From Paracoccus gahaiensis (GTDB lineage: Bacteria > Pseudomonadota > Alphaproteobacteria > Rhodobacterales > Rhodobacteraceae), in contig NZ_SUNI01000015.1 of NCBI RefSeq assembly GCF_005048225.1, positions 49,834 to 113,833 on the forward strand: a stretch of DNA of 64,000 nt, read 5' to 3'. Both the position numbers and the translations under genes were made by a program. Below, piece after piece: positions 52,226-62,121 of this stretch (position 1 is the first letter of the stretch; each line of letters begins with the position of its first letter). A model generated the notes under the pieces. It made no database searches. It was not told the origin of the DNA and saw nothing but the letters and a program-made list of their open reading frames with translations.

Positions 52226-52972
52226 ATGATGACCCCTGCCCCTCAGCGGCGCTATCAGGACGTTGCCGCAGAACTGCGCACCCTGATCCGCGCCAAGGGT
52301 CTTCGTCCCGGCGACCGTTTGCTGACTGAACGCCAGATCGCGCAGCGTCTGGATGTGGGGCGCAGCCTCGTGCGCGACGCGATCGTGATGCTCGAGGTCG
52401 AGGGGCTGGTGCAGGTCCGGCAGGGGTCAGGCATCTACTTGATCAAAAGTCCCGTCACGACGGCATTGAAAGTCGACGATGACATTGGGCCATTCGAACT
52501 CCTTGAGGCGCGCATGGTCCTGGAAAGTGCCGTGGCTGGATTGGCTGCAGCGACTGTGACCAAAGCCGATATCGCTGCATTACGAAGGACACTTGAGCAG
52601 GAGCGTCGCAGTATTGAGGAAGGCGACGGGGATTACTCTGCCGATCGCAACTTTCATCTTCTCATCGCCGAGGCGACGCAGAATGGCGCTTTGGTCGGCA
52701 TGGTGACCGATCTTTGGGACAGGCGCGCCCGGAGCCGGATGTGGGCCAAGCTGCACAGTCGGATTTTCGACGGAACCTACCGCAGCAGGTGGCTGGGTGA
52801 TCATCAGGATATCTTTGAGGCACTACGCGCGCGAGACAGCGTCCGCGCTCGCAAATCGATGGGTGATCACATTGCCCGCGTCAGTCATACCTTGATGCAG
52901 CTTTCAGATCCTGACGATCCGAGCTTCGACGGATTTCTGTTTTCAGCCATACGTGCGCGGCAGGCATTGTAA
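52226..52972 (+). CDS. FadR/UxuR-type GntR regulator of the TRAP/GH31 genes
   Basis: A 248-residue regulator: winged helix YQDVAAELRTLIRAKGLRPG and RLLTERQIAQRLDVGRSLVR, wing RQGSGIYLIK, then an FCD domain with DRNFHLLIAEATQNGALVGM (Asp/His ligands). It follows dctP on the same strand with an 82-bp gap. The ATG at 52226 follows a G-rich stretch; an ATG one codon later is equally possible. Sugar-acid control, as with UxuR and ExuR, is the usual job of this subgroup. Confidence 0.88.
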   Translation: MMTPAPQRRYQDVAAELRTLIRAKGLRPGDRLLTERQIAQRLDVGRSLVRDAIVMLEVEGLVQVRQGSGIYLIKSPVTTALKVDDDIGPFELLEARMVLESAVAGLAAATVTKADIAALRRTLEQERRSIEEGDGDYSADRNFHLLIAEATQNGALVGMVTDLWDRRARSRMWAKLHSRIFDGTYRSRWLGDHQDIFEALRARDSVRARKSMGDHIARVSHTLMQLSDPDDPSFDGFLFSAIRARQAL

Positions 52973-53035
52973 GCCCTGGCAATCTGGCTATTGGCGATGC
53001 ATAGAGCCATCAGGGCCGCCAATATCATAGTCGGT

Positions 53036-54524
53036 ACTAAGTAGTCCGGCCTGAACAACATTTAACCATTTAGATTTGTTTGCTTATTCTCCCAAAGCGA
53101 TAGCGGGGAATTGCAAGGTTTCGTATGCTGGTACTTGAAACCTTGCGAATTTCCGGAGCTGTGATGAAGCCTCGTCCGCGCGCTGAAGAGCAGGATGATC
53201 TCCTGCGTCCCCGCCTGACCGACATGATCGATCTGCGCCATGAACTGGCGAAACTGGCCGCGCTGATTGACTGGGAGTTCTTCGAGACCGAATGGGCGGG
53301 TTTCTTTCCCTCCCCGACAGGGCGGCCGGCAACCTCGCCGCGGCTGGTAGCGGGCCTGCTGTATCTTCAGCACGCCTATCGGCTCTCTGACGAGGCCGTC
53401 GTCGCTCGTTGGGTTGAGAACCCCTACTACCAGCATTTTACCGGTGAGACGTTCTTCCAGCACAGCCCACCGATCGACCCATCCTCCCTGACCCGGTGGC
53501 GCAAGCGGATCGGCGAAGAAGGTGCGGAGTGGCTGCTGACCAAGACGATCGAGGCCGGGCGCAGATCAGGCGCGGTGGAGGATCGCAGCCTGTCGCGTGT
53601 CGCCGTGGATACGACGGTGATGGAAAAGAACATCGCCCACCCGACCGATGCGCGCCTGTATGAGACCGCACGTGGAAAGCTTGTCGCCCTCGCCAATGAA
53701 GGCGGGATCACGTTGCGGCAGAACTACAATCGTCTCGCGCCGCGCCTGGCGGTGCGGATCGGGCGCTACGCCCATGCCCGGCAGTCCAAACGCATGGGCA
53801 AGGCTCTGAAACAGCTGAGGGGATACACCGGTCGTGTCCTGCGGGATATTCGCCGGCAGTTGGACGGGATTGCGGAGGGGTCCTTCCGCGAACGGGTTCT
53901 GGACACTCTCGTGCTCGTCGGTCGTCTGCTCCATCAGACCCCCAAAAGCCGCGGCAAGATCTACGCCTTGCATGAGCCCGAGGTCGATTGCATCTCCAAG
54001 GGCAAGGCCCGCAAACGCTACGAGTTCGGCACCAAGGTCAGCCTGGCCACCACCATCGACGAGGGCTTTGTCGTGGGCATGCGTGCCCTGCCGGGCAATC
54101 CTTACGATGGCCACACTTTGCCCGAAGCCCTGGAGCAGGTGGCCATCCTGACTGGCAGGACCCCGGAGCTGGCCGTCGTGGACCGCGGGTATCGCGGCCA
54201 TGGCGTGTCGGAAACGAAGGTCCTGATCAGCGGCACCCGCCGCGGCCTGACGCAAAAGCTGAAAGCGCTGCTGAGGCGACGCAGCGCCATCGAGCCCGAG
54301 ATCGGACACATGAAGACAGACGGACGCCTGTCGCGCTGCCCACTGAAAGGCACGTCCGGCGACGCCATCTTTGCCGTGCTCTGCGGCTGCGGCCACAACA
54401 TCCGCAAGATCCTGGCCCATCTCAGGGCTTTGTTGGCCCTCATTCTGACCGCTATCTTGCAAGTGATCAGGACAGGAAATGGTTATCTCGCCCACGGGCA
54501 GCGTTGTTCAGCCTGAACTAAGTA
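53036..54524 (+). mobile_element. IS5-family insertion sequence
   Basis: ACTAAGTA occurs at both sides (53036-53043 and 54517-54524), enclosing about 1.47 kb. Imperfect terminal repeats share CTGAACAAC (53051-53059) and its complement GTTGTTCAG (54503-54511), and 14 of 17 bases match overall. The exact base where the element ends is unclear within the 8-bp repeat; IS5 elements usually duplicate YTAR, and CTAA is inside it. A hairpin (GCAAGGTTTC/GAAACCTTGC, 53113-53146) precedes the gene. Confidence 0.8.
53164..54516 (+). CDS. IS5-family transposase
   Basis: A 450-residue DDE transposase. N-terminal DUF772-type domain (RPATSPRLVAGLLYLQHAYR, then WVENPYYQHFTGETFFQHSP). Catalytic pieces: SRVAVDTTVMEKNIAHPTDA (Asp), LAVVDRGYRGHGVSETKVLI (Asp) and RSAIEPEIGHMKTDGRLSRC (Glu). 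A transcript from a preceding in-frame start would include the hairpin, so I use MKPRPRAEEQ. The frame is intact. Confidence 0.92.
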   Translation: MKPRPRAEEQDDLLRPRLTDMIDLRHELAKLAALIDWEFFETEWAGFFPSPTGRPATSPRLVAGLLYLQHAYRLSDEAVVARWVENPYYQHFTGETFFQHSPPIDPSSLTRWRKRIGEEGAEWLLTKTIEAGRRSGAVEDRSLSRVAVDTTVMEKNIAHPTDARLYETARGKLVALANEGGITLRQNYNRLAPRLAVRIGRYAHARQSKRMGKALKQLRGYTGRVLRDIRRQLDGIAEGSFRERVLDTLVLVGRLLHQTPKSRGKIYALHEPEVDCISKGKARKRYEFGTKVSLATTIDEGFVVGMRALPGNPYDGHTLPEALEQVAILTGRTPELAVVDRGYRGHGVSETKVLISGTRRGLTQKLKALLRRRSAIEPEIGHMKTDGRLSRCPLKGTSGDAIFAVLCGCGHNIRKILAHLRALLALILTAILQVIRTGNGYLAHGQRCSA

Positions 54525-54636
54525 ACCGGCCGAAGCCTGCCGCAATCTGCTAATACCAACAGCCCTGAGCTCTGACCCGGGGGATTCCCTTCGACCTGAA
54601 AATCTGAATCATCGCCATCAAGAGATGGAGGTTTTG

Positions 54637-55196
54637 ATGGCGGTTGAGATCACTCGAACGGATATGTCGACAAGCGAGCTTCGGGCGGCGGCGGCGCGCA
54701 CAAAGGATGCGAAGGCGGTGCGGCGGATCCTGGCGATCGCTCTTGTTCTGGAGGGCGCGGATCGCAAGACGGCGGCGGAGGCCTGCGGCATGGATCGGCA
54801 GACCCTCCGCGATTGGGTTCATCGCTACAACGCCGAGGGGATCACCGGTCTGTCGAACCGGTATTGGGCAGGCCCGACGCCGCTCCTGAACTCTGAGCAG
54901 AAAGCGGAACTTGCCCGGATGGTCCGTGAAGGGCCTGACCTTGAGGCCGACGGGGTGGTCCGTTGGCGCTGCGTCGATCTCAAGCGCAAGATCGAAGATC
55001 GCTTCGGCGTGGTCATGCACGAGCGGACGGTCGGCAAGCAGCTGGCAGCCCTTGGCTTCCGCCGCCTTTCGGTGCGCCCACAGCACCCCAAATCCGACCC
55101 GTCGGCACAGGAGGCATTTAAAAGAACTTTGCTGCTACGGTAAAAGCTGCCCTGCCGAAGACGGCGCACGGGAAGCCATTGGAGGTATGGTTTCAG
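54637..55196 (+). pseudogene. IS630-family transposase, 5' half (interrupted)
   Basis: Starting at the ATG behind GGAGG (54627-54631), this encodes the helix-turn-helix part (TDMSTSELRAAAARTKDAKA, AAEACGMDRQTLRDWVHRYN, ERTVGKQLAALGFRRLSVRP). At TTTAAAAG near 55126 the frame shifts by -1 and then reads NFAATVKAALPKTAHGKPLE and VWFQ, where the IS110 element begins. The shift could be programmed, as in some IS630 members, or a one-base loss. The DDE half is on the other side of the IS110. Confidence 0.82.
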
Positions 55197-56677
55197 ATGC
55201 TATGAAGCGGGGCTTCGGGGATAGTGACGGGGTCCCTCATGCCCTTGGAGCTGATCATGCGAACCATCGACAATACCGCCGACACGACTGTCTATGTTGC
55301 GCTCGAACTTAGTCGGGCGATCTGGCTTGTCGCCGTGCGACTGCCTGGCGTCGAAAAGCTCGTTTTTCATCGCCTGAAGGCGGGGGATACGGGAGCGCTG
55401 CTCGCCTTTGTCGCGGCGCATCGCACACGCACCGAGGCTAGCCTTGGGGCACCCATCACGGTCGCCTCCTGCTTCGAGGCGGGGCCGGACGGCTTTTGGC
55501 TGCATCGGCTTCTGGACGCGAACGGCATCGACAACGTCATCGTGGAGCCCACCAGCATACTCATCAGCCGCCGATCGCGACGCGCAAAGACGGACCGGCT
55601 TGATGCACAAGGGTTGCTGCGAGTGCTGATGACCCGCCATCGGGGCGACCACCATATCTGCAGCGTCCTCCGCGTTCCCACTCCCGAGGAGGAAGACGCC
55701 AAGCGGCCGCATCGGGAGCGCGAGCGTCTCGTTCAGGAGCGCGTCCGGATCGAGAACCGCATAGAGGCCCTCTTGCTCACTCAGGGCATTCGCAAGCGCC
55801 CCTCCCTGCGTCGTTGGGATGCCGAGATGGACGCTTTGCGGACAGCGGACGGTCGCGCCATGCCGCCGCTTCTTCGTGCGGAGATTGACCGCCTGAAGCG
55901 CAGGCTCACACTGACCCAGGAGTTGATCCGGGAGATCGAGGCAGAACGGTCAACAATGCTGGCGAAGGCGCCCTCCGATGACACCTCTCGCAAGGTCGCG
56001 GCGCTGTCGCGCGTCCGAGGCGTGGGCGACAACTTTGCAGCCGTGCTCACGCGTGAGGTATTCTATCGCCACTTCGATAACCGCCGGCAGCTTGCGAGCT
56101 ATGTGGGCATTGCCCCGACACCGCATCAGAGCGGCGCTATGGATCAGGATCGTGGGATCGGACGTGCAGGGAACGCTCGAGCGCGGACAACGCTGATACA
56201 ACTCGCCTGGCTCTGGCTACGCTACCAGCCAGAAAGCGGGCTGGTCGCCTGGTTCCGTGAGCGTGTCGGCGCCTTGGCCGGACGTAGCCGACGTATCGCA
56301 ATCGTCGCCGTGGCGCGCAAACTACTCGTCGCCCTGTGGCGCTACGTCGAGACTGGTGTGCTGCCGGAGGGTGTAGAACTCAAGGCGTAAGAGAATCGAC
56401 GCCGGCAGGACGCTGGCTGGCGTCGAGAAGGACGCGCGACCGTTTTCGTCATTGGCGGCCAATTTAAACCGCCGAGTTTCAGGTTGGTCGCATCTCGCCG
56501 GGGAAGGCCTCGTGAATGAGGCAACGTGGTGCGGGTGAAAACTCGACCGTATGTAAGGTGATGCAGCCGCGGCTGCTAAAGCGATCGACCCCGGACCTTT
56601 ATCGACAAAAACAAAGCTCCACTCAACGGATCGAAGGGAAACCAAAACCAGAGATTGACTATCGAACCCTCATGTAA
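55197..56677 (+). mobile_element. IS110-family element inserted in the IS630
   Basis: The boundaries are set by where the IS630 reading is lost (after TTTCAG, 55196) and regained (GGATGAAGCC, 56678). Total about 1.48 kb, with one DEDD transposase gene and about 290 bp of non-coding 3' sequence, the layout typical for IS110 elements whose bridge RNA is encoded outside the gene. There is a short hairpin GAAGC-GGG-GCTTC at the left end. Confidence 0.75.
55257..56390 (+). CDS. IS110-family transposase (DEDD recombinase)
   Basis: A 377-residue recombinase. The N-terminal RuvC-like domain shows TTVYVALELSRAIWLVAVRL, where the first acidic residue is the Glu of VALELS, ASCFEAGPDGFWLHRLL (Glu) and RRAKTDRLDAQGLLRVLM (two Asp). 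The C-terminal Tnp_20 domain shows VRGVGDNFAAVLTREVFYRH, SYVGIAPTPHQSGAMDQDRG and the conserved serine region. The frame is intact. In-frame starts exist up to 33 bases upstream. Confidence 0.9.
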   Translation: MRTIDNTADTTVYVALELSRAIWLVAVRLPGVEKLVFHRLKAGDTGALLAFVAAHRTRTEASLGAPITVASCFEAGPDGFWLHRLLDANGIDNVIVEPTSILISRRSRRAKTDRLDAQGLLRVLMTRHRGDHHICSVLRVPTPEEEDAKRPHRERERLVQERVRIENRIEALLLTQGIRKRPSLRRWDAEMDALRTADGRAMPPLLRAEIDRLKRRLTLTQELIREIEAERSTMLAKAPSDDTSRKVAALSRVRGVGDNFAAVLTREVFYRHFDNRRQLASYVGIAPTPHQSGAMDQDRGIGRAGNARARTTLIQLAWLWLRYQPESGLVAWFRERVGALAGRSRRIAIVAVARKLLVALWRYVETGVLPEGVELKA

Positions 56678-57075
56678 GGATGAAGCCAGAGTGGGCCAGC
56701 AGGGGACGCTCACCCGGACCTGGGCCGAGTGCGGAACCCGACCTCGCGCGCCGCGCGACACCCGCTACAAATGGGCCTATATTTTTGGCGCCGTCTGTCC
56801 ATCGCGCGCCACGACTGCGGCACTTGTCATGCCACGTGTTAATATCTCGGCGATCAACGCCCATCTCGCTAAAATCGCGAAAACCGTCGCGCCGGGCGCC
56901 CATGCCGTGCTCGTCATGGACGGCGCCGGCTGGCATAACTCCGGCGCTCTGCGCATCCCCGACACCATCAGCATCGTGACGCTTCCGCCCTATGCGCTAG
57001 AGCTGAACCCGACTGAGAACCTCTGGGCTTATCTGCGCGCAAACTGCCTCGCCATCACCGTGTTTGACACCTATG
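56678..57075 (+). pseudogene. IS630-family transposase, 3' half (interrupted and truncated)
   Basis: The resumed frame reads DEARVGQQGTLTRTWAECGT, then KWAYIFGAVCPSR, VLVMDGAGWHNSGALRIPDT and LPPYALELNPTENLWAYLRA, the DDE catalytic region of IS630/Tc1-type transposases. After VFDTYD the sequence changes abruptly into a TonB receptor gene, so about 25 codons and the right terminal repeat are gone. Confidence 0.85.
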
Positions 57076-57657
57076 ACCGAAAAGACGGGCCGCAATCTGG
57101 AGGCCGGGATCAGCTATGCTGCCACCGACATGTTCGCCGCCGGGGATCAGGTCTCGGCCAAGCTGACGATCTTTCGCAACCATATCCACGACCGGATCGA
57201 ACGCACCAACGCCCACTTCCCCACGCCCGCCTATGTTAACATCGACCGCGCCTATCTGCATGGCGGCGAATTCGAGGCCAGCTATGTCTCGGGCGGCTGG
57301 ACCCTGGGCGCCGCCATCGCCGTGGTCGGGGGCGAGGATCAGGACGGGGCGGATCTGAACAGCCTGCCCAACAATCGCCTGACGGCAAATGCATCCTGGC
57401 AGGTCAGGCCGTCCTGGCGGGTGGGCGCCCTCAGAACCTTTGCCGCAGGGCGCGACAAGCCCGATGGAAGCCGCCGGGCGGGCTATGGCGTGCAGGACAT
57501 CTTTGCCACCTGGTCGCCGCAGGCGGGCACCGCGCAGGGCATCGAGGTGACCCTCGGCATCGACAACGTCACCGACCGCTCCTATGTCCCCGCGACCTGG
57601 CTGACCGGCCCTGCACCGGGCCGCAACGTCAAGGTCACGCTGACCCGCGCGTTCTGA
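57076..57657 (+). pseudogene. 3' fragment of a haem-type TonB-dependent receptor
   Basis: The frame reads EKTGRNLEAGISYAATDMFA, AKLTIFRNHIHDRIERTN, then beta strands to NVTDRSYVPATWLTGPAPGR and the C-terminal aromatic strand KVTLTRAF. The E-K-S/T-x-N-x-E-A-G string is typical for the haemoglobin/haem/transferrin receptor group. About 190 of roughly 650-700 residues survive, without a plug domain or signal peptide. The 5' part was replaced by the IS630 remnant. Confidence 0.82.
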
Positions 57658-57808
57658 TCCGGGCGCACCGGTCGTCTGCCGGACGGCTCAAGGTGCCGCG
57701 CCCCGCCTCCTGCCGGGCGCGGCATGCCGGATCGGTCCGGGAATGGCCGCGCGGCCGGGACGATGTGAGGACCAGGCCATCTCAGCCCGCATGGGGCCCG
57801 GGCGCCGA

Positions 57809-59035
57809 TCAGGGCCCGCTTGTCCGTGTCGGGCAGATGGCCAGCCTTCGCAGCATCAGGATGGCCAAAGGTGGCAGGACCGCGCCGAGGCCGAACAGGA
57901 ATCCATAGCCCGCATGCTGGGCAACGACGCCAGCCGTCAAGCCCAGGGCCATGCTGACCGCTCCGTCCAGGCATTGGAACAGGGTGAAATCCACCCCGCC
58001 CTGATCCGGATCAGACCAGCGCATGAACTGGGCATAAAGCCCGGTGAACCCGAAGGCCGACAGCGCCGATCCCGATACAAGCGCCGCCGCGACCGGCACG
58101 GCAGGCGGCAGGGCCACCCCCGCCCCGGCAAGGGCCAGGCAGGACATCAGCACGGCCTGCAGGGCCAGGGCCATGGTCATCGTCGTCCGCGCGCCCCATC
58201 GCTGGACCGCCGCCCCGCCCAGCAGCGCCCCCGCAAGCCCAAGGACAAGGCTGCCAAATCCGTTGAGCAGCCCCACCATCCCAAGCGAATTGCCCCTGTC
58301 GATCAGGAACGGCCCGAGCATGCCCAGGGACAGCTTCTGCGCGATGACGAAGATCGCCGTCAGCACCAGCCCCTCGCGGATGTCGGGGCGCGCCAAGGCG
58401 CGACGCAGGCTGGGCCGGCTCCGCGCCGCAGGGCCGGGGCCGGCCGCCCGCGCCGTCAGGGCGAACCATGCCAGCAGGATCGCCACCAGGGCAGCCATCG
58501 ACCACACCGCGCCCGTCCAGCCGATCCGCGCCACCACGACAAGCAGCAGCCCTGCCCCGATGGCCGATCCGACATAGGCGCCTCCGACCTGGGCGGCATT
58601 GCCCCAGCCATGCTGATCTGACGACAAGACCCCGACCGCATGTCCGTCCACCACGATGTCCGCCGTCGAGGTGGCAAAGGCCACCACCATCAGGCAGGCC
58701 AGCGCGGGCATCAGCGGGACCAGCCCCACGGCCCCGGTGGCCAGCAGCCCCAGAACGGCGATCAAGCCGAACAGGGACACAAGCACCGCGCTGCGCGGCG
58801 CACGCCCGGGCGGCAACCGCCATCTTTCCACCATGGGGGACCACAGGACCTTCAGGGCCCATGGCGCGATCAGCAGCGACAGCAGGCCGATCCTGTCAAG
58901 CGGCAAGCCCTGGTCCCGCAGCACGGCGGGCAGCCCGCCCCAGGTCAGGCCGCCGATCACGCTTTGCGCGACATAGGCGGCCCAAAGCCCGGACAGGATC
59001 AGGCCCCGTCCGGGCAACGCGCCTGACACGCTCAT
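57809..59035 (-). CDS. MFS transporter, siderophore-uptake (RhtX/FptX-like) type
   Basis: A 408-residue inner-membrane transporter with about 12 helices. The N-terminus [20 protein letters not shown] followed by [20 protein letters not shown] and [20 protein letters not shown] follows the RhtX/FptX/AmpG pattern. Its ATG overlaps the receptor stop (ATGA), so both are one transcription unit. Such permeases carry an Fe-siderophore across the inner membrane in place of an ABC importer. AmpG-type muropeptide transport is the alternative, but the receptor gene argues for siderophore uptake. Confidence 0.82.
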   Translation of the reverse strand: MSVSGALPGRGLILSGLWAAYVAQSVIGGLTWGGLPAVLRDQGLPLDRIGLLSLLIAPWALKVLWSPMVERWRLPPGRAPRSAVLVSLFGLIAVLGLLATGAVGLVPLMPALACLMVVAFATSTADIVVDGHAVGVLSSDQHGWGNAAQVGGAYVGSAIGAGLLLVVVARIGWTGAVWSMAALVAILLAWFALTARAAGPGPAARSRPSLRRALARPDIREGLVLTAIFVIAQKLSLGMLGPFLIDRGNSLGMVGLLNGFGSLVLGLAGALLGGAAVQRWGARTTMTMALALQAVLMSCLALAGAGVALPPAVPVAAALVSGSALSAFGFTGLYAQFMRWSDPDQGGVDFTLFQCLDGAVSMALGLTAGVVAQHAGYGFLFGLGAVLPPLAILMLRRLAICPTRTSGP

Positions 59036-61101
59036 CAGAAGCGACGGCTGACGCTTGCCGTCCAGATGCGGCCCTCGTCGCGATAGCAATACCCGGCGGT
59101 GCAGGTCTGCTTTTGCTCGTCAAAGAGGTTCTTGACGTTCAGCTGCATGCGGACCCCCTGCAGTCGGGACGGCTGATAGCTGACCCCCAGATCGACAAAG
59201 ACGCGATCATCATTGGCGATGACATTCGCGTCGTCGCCATAGCTGTCGCCGACATATCGCAAGCCCGCTGCCAGTCCGAGGCCCTGGGCCCACCCCGCCC
59301 CGACATCGTACTTGCCCCACAGCGACAGCGTGTCGTTGGGGGTCCCGGACAGCTCGTTCCCATCGGTGCCTGCCGCACCCCGTTCGATCTGGACGCGCTG
59401 ATGGGCATAGCTGGCGATCAGGTTCCAGCCATTGTCCCAGTTTGCCTGCGCCTCCAGCTCGACCCCGCGGCTGGTCAGGTCCAGCTGACGCTGGCGGTTC
59501 TCGCCCGTCGAGACGTCCAGGACGGTCCCATCCCGCTGGTCGATGTCGAAGATGGCAGCAGAGAGCAGCAGGTTGGTCCCATCGGGCGCATATTTCAGGC
59601 CAATCTCGCGCTGCGTGGATTGCGTGGGCCGCGCTGCGCGCTGCGTGCTGTCATCGCCGGGATCGTCATAAATGAAGCCGATATTGGGTGCGAAAGAGGT
59701 CGAGACGCTGCCATAGGCCATGATGCCGTTGTCCCAGCCATAGCTCAGGGCCAACCGCCCGGATCGGCCGCTCTCTTCCTGTCGGCTGCTGGAACGGTCG
59801 GCCGTCGTGGTGGTGGTCTCGACATTGTCCCAACGCGCGCTCACGAAGCCCTCCCAACGGCCCCATTGCATCTGATCATGCAGATAGGCGCCCAGCTGGC
59901 GCTGCTCTTGCGCACCGTCGAACGGCACGGCAGCCGCGGCGGTCTCGGCCGCCGAGACATAGCCGATCGTGCTGTAGGTCTCGTAATCGGCCCGGGTCAT
60001 GTCGATGCCGACCAGGATCTCATGGGACACCGCGCCGCTGTCGACGCGCCAGCGCAGGCCGTTGTCCAGCGCCAGGGTGTCGATATCCTCCTTATAGTGC
60101 CCCCAATAGCGCGCCAGCCCGGCGCCCAGGGCATAATGCCCGCTATATTCCAGGTCGATGTCCACGCGGGCGGCCCGGACGCTTTGGCGCAGCGTCACGC
60201 TGTCGTTCAGATCGTGTTCGACCTCGTAGCCAAGGCGCCATTGGTCCTGATCGAAATCGTTGTATTCGGGATCGCCCTGATACAGCGCGGAAACCTCGCC
60301 ATAGGCGGGGTTGTGGAAAGCGGCAGTGCCGCCCGTCATCGAATTGGACAGCTCGGCCAGAAGCGTCGCCCGCGTCACGCCATTGTCCCAGGACAGGGCC
60401 GGGGCGACATAGGTCTTGTCGTCGGCATAGCCCGGAAGATCGCTGTTCGCCTGCCGCACGAGGCCGGTCAAGCGATAGCTGAAATCGCTGCCATCCGACA
60501 AGGGACCCGAAAAATCGGCGGCGATCTGGGCGCGGTCATTGGCGCCTGTCGTCACATCGATCTCGCGGAAGCGGTCGCTCTTGGGGCGCTTGGTGATCAG
60601 GTTGACGATGCCGCCCGGCCCGCTGACGCCATGAAGTGACGAATTGGGTCCCTTGAGAACCGCCACGCCTTCCAGCCCGTAGGGCTCGGTCTTGAACCAG
60701 GCTGTCGGGGCAGTGTACTGGCGCAGCCCGTCGCGGAAATAGCCGTTGTAATAGGCCGGAAAGCCGCGCAGGAAAAAGGCATCGAACCGGGTGTCGAAGC
60801 CGTAATTGTTCGGGTTCGCACCGGCGGAATAGCTCAGGGCCTCGTTCAGGGTGCGCGGGGCCTGATCCTCGATCTGGTCCTGCGTGATGATCGTGACGGC
60901 CTGGGGGATCCTGCCGACCGGGGTGTCGAGTTTCGTCGCCGAGCGGCTGATGCCGGGAACATAGCCGTCCTGCGCAAGCGTTGTGTCGCTTTCGGATTCC
61001 AGCGTGATCTCGGGCAGCAGGATCGGGGATGCGTCCTGGGCGCCAGCGGGAAGGGCGGCAACGCCGGCAAGCAGGCAGGCAATCATCGGATGTTTCATCA
61101 T
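59035..61101 (-). CDS. TonB-dependent siderophore receptor
   Basis: A 688-residue outer-membrane receptor. Residues 1-22 are a signal peptide ([13 protein letters not shown]). The plug domain shows [60 protein letters not shown] and [12 protein letters not shown], the standard FhuA/FoxA-type plug. The barrel ends with [10 protein letters not shown] and the aromatic C-terminal strand ASVSRRF. No N-terminal signalling extension is present, so it is not an ECF-sigma transducer. A hydroxamate-type siderophore is likely but unproven. No clear Fur or RirA box was seen in the 320 bp upstream. Confidence 0.93.
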   Translation of the reverse strand: MMKHPMIACLLAGVAALPAGAQDASPILLPEITLESESDTTLAQDGYVPGISRSATKLDTPVGRIPQAVTIITQDQIEDQAPRTLNEALSYSAGANPNNYGFDTRFDAFFLRGFPAYYNGYFRDGLRQYTAPTAWFKTEPYGLEGVAVLKGPNSSLHGVSGPGGIVNLITKRPKSDRFREIDVTTGANDRAQIAADFSGPLSDGSDFSYRLTGLVRQANSDLPGYADDKTYVAPALSWDNGVTRATLLAELSNSMTGGTAAFHNPAYGEVSALYQGDPEYNDFDQDQWRLGYEVEHDLNDSVTLRQSVRAARVDIDLEYSGHYALGAGLARYWGHYKEDIDTLALDNGLRWRVDSGAVSHEILVGIDMTRADYETYSTIGYVSAAETAAAAVPFDGAQEQRQLGAYLHDQMQWGRWEGFVSARWDNVETTTTTADRSSSRQEESGRSGRLALSYGWDNGIMAYGSVSTSFAPNIGFIYDDPGDDSTQRAARPTQSTQREIGLKYAPDGTNLLLSAAIFDIDQRDGTVLDVSTGENRQRQLDLTSRGVELEAQANWDNGWNLIASYAHQRVQIERGAAGTDGNELSGTPNDTLSLWGKYDVGAGWAQGLGLAAGLRYVGDSYGDDANVIANDDRVFVDLGVSYQPSRLQGVRMQLNVKNLFDEQKQTCTAGYCYRDEGRIWTASVSRRF

Positions 61102-61421
61102 GGGTCCTTGGGCGACACGCGTGAATTCGGGTCATGGGGAAAAGCTGCATGCCTGCACTTGATCGACGCGCAACATGGCTGGCTGTTCTTCCGTTAGGAT
61201 TTCCGATTCAATCTGTCAAGTTTGGGGAATTTTGACCTCCTGCCAAAGCCCCCCCGTTCCGATGGTCCCTGACAGGCTGCGTTTCGCTCGAGGCTCGTCC
61301 CGATGTGCGGAACATGATTCACTTGTGATACGGAAAGGACAGGGGGTGACGATGCGAGGAACGGACGAGGCCGGCGGGTTCCAGACGCGCATTCGCCATT
61401 TCGAAAGCTCCGGTGCAAGGT

Positions 61422-61805
61422 ATGTATCTGCGAAACGTTGATCAGGCCGTTCAATCGGCTCTTGCAAGTCAGGCTGCCGGCGTCCTTCTGGGTCCCCGAC
61501 AGGTGGGCAAGACGCCCCTTGCTTGGCGCATCGCAGAACATCAACCATCGGTCTACCTCGATCTCGAACGCGACTCCGACCGGCAAGTCCTGACCGAACC
61601 CAATCTGTACCTGGACGAACAGGCCGGAAAGCTGGTCATTCTTGACGAGGTTCAGCAAATGCCGGGCCTGTTCAGAAGCCTGCGTGGCCAGATCGACATG
61701 CGACGGCGCAAGGGGCTTCGGACGGGTCAGTTCCTCTTGCTGGGATCTGCCTCGAACGTACTGCTCCGGCAGTCGGCAGAGTCGCTGGCCGGGCGTGTCC
61801 GCTAG
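61422..61805 (+). pseudogene. Truncated AAA_14/DUF4143 ATPase
   Basis: The frame starts MYLRNVDQAVQSALASQ and has Walker A GVLLGPRQVGKTPLAWRIAE, where the expected second Thr after GKT is Pro, and Walker B KLVILDEVQQMPGLFRSLRG. It ends after LRQSAESLAGRVR, about a third of the 380-400 residues of this family, right where an IS110 fragment begins. The 320 bp upstream, between it and the receptor gene, hold no other gene that I can support. Confidence 0.8.
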
Positions 61806-61817
61806 AAACTGTATCTG

Positions 61818-62121
61818 TCAGGTCGTCGTGGCGATCCATTTCTGACGGCTTTTGCACAGAGCGTTGGCGATGGTGACCAGCTTTCTCGCGACGGCGGTAA
61901 TGATGACCTTGTGCGGTTTTCCGGCGTGGCGGAGGCGATCTGCGAAGGACCTCAGGCTCGGGTTGTGATGTGCCGCGACTAAGGCCGCTTGGAACATCAC
62001 GTGCCGCAGGGCACGGCGACCACCCGCGATGGTTCGTTTCCCGCAAAGGGTTCCGCTGTCATGCGCGACCGGGGCCAATCTGGTGAGCGCGGCCGCTTCT
62101 TCGCCGGTGATGGTGCCGATC
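61818..62121 (-). pseudogene. IS110-family transposase C-terminal fragment
   Basis: The minus-strand frame reads ITGEEAAALTRLAPVAHDSG, RTIAGGRRALRHVMFQAALV and AVARKLVTIANALCKSRQKW, the C-terminal Tnp_20 domain of an IS110 transposase. Its 5' part is cut off by the IS5-derived element. It is a different copy from the IS110 relic at 46.1 kb but similar in its last residues. Confidence 0.82.

Noticed and set aside
58468..60639. 723-codon plus-strand frame
   Set aside because: Antisense to the siderophore receptor and MFS genes, both well supported.
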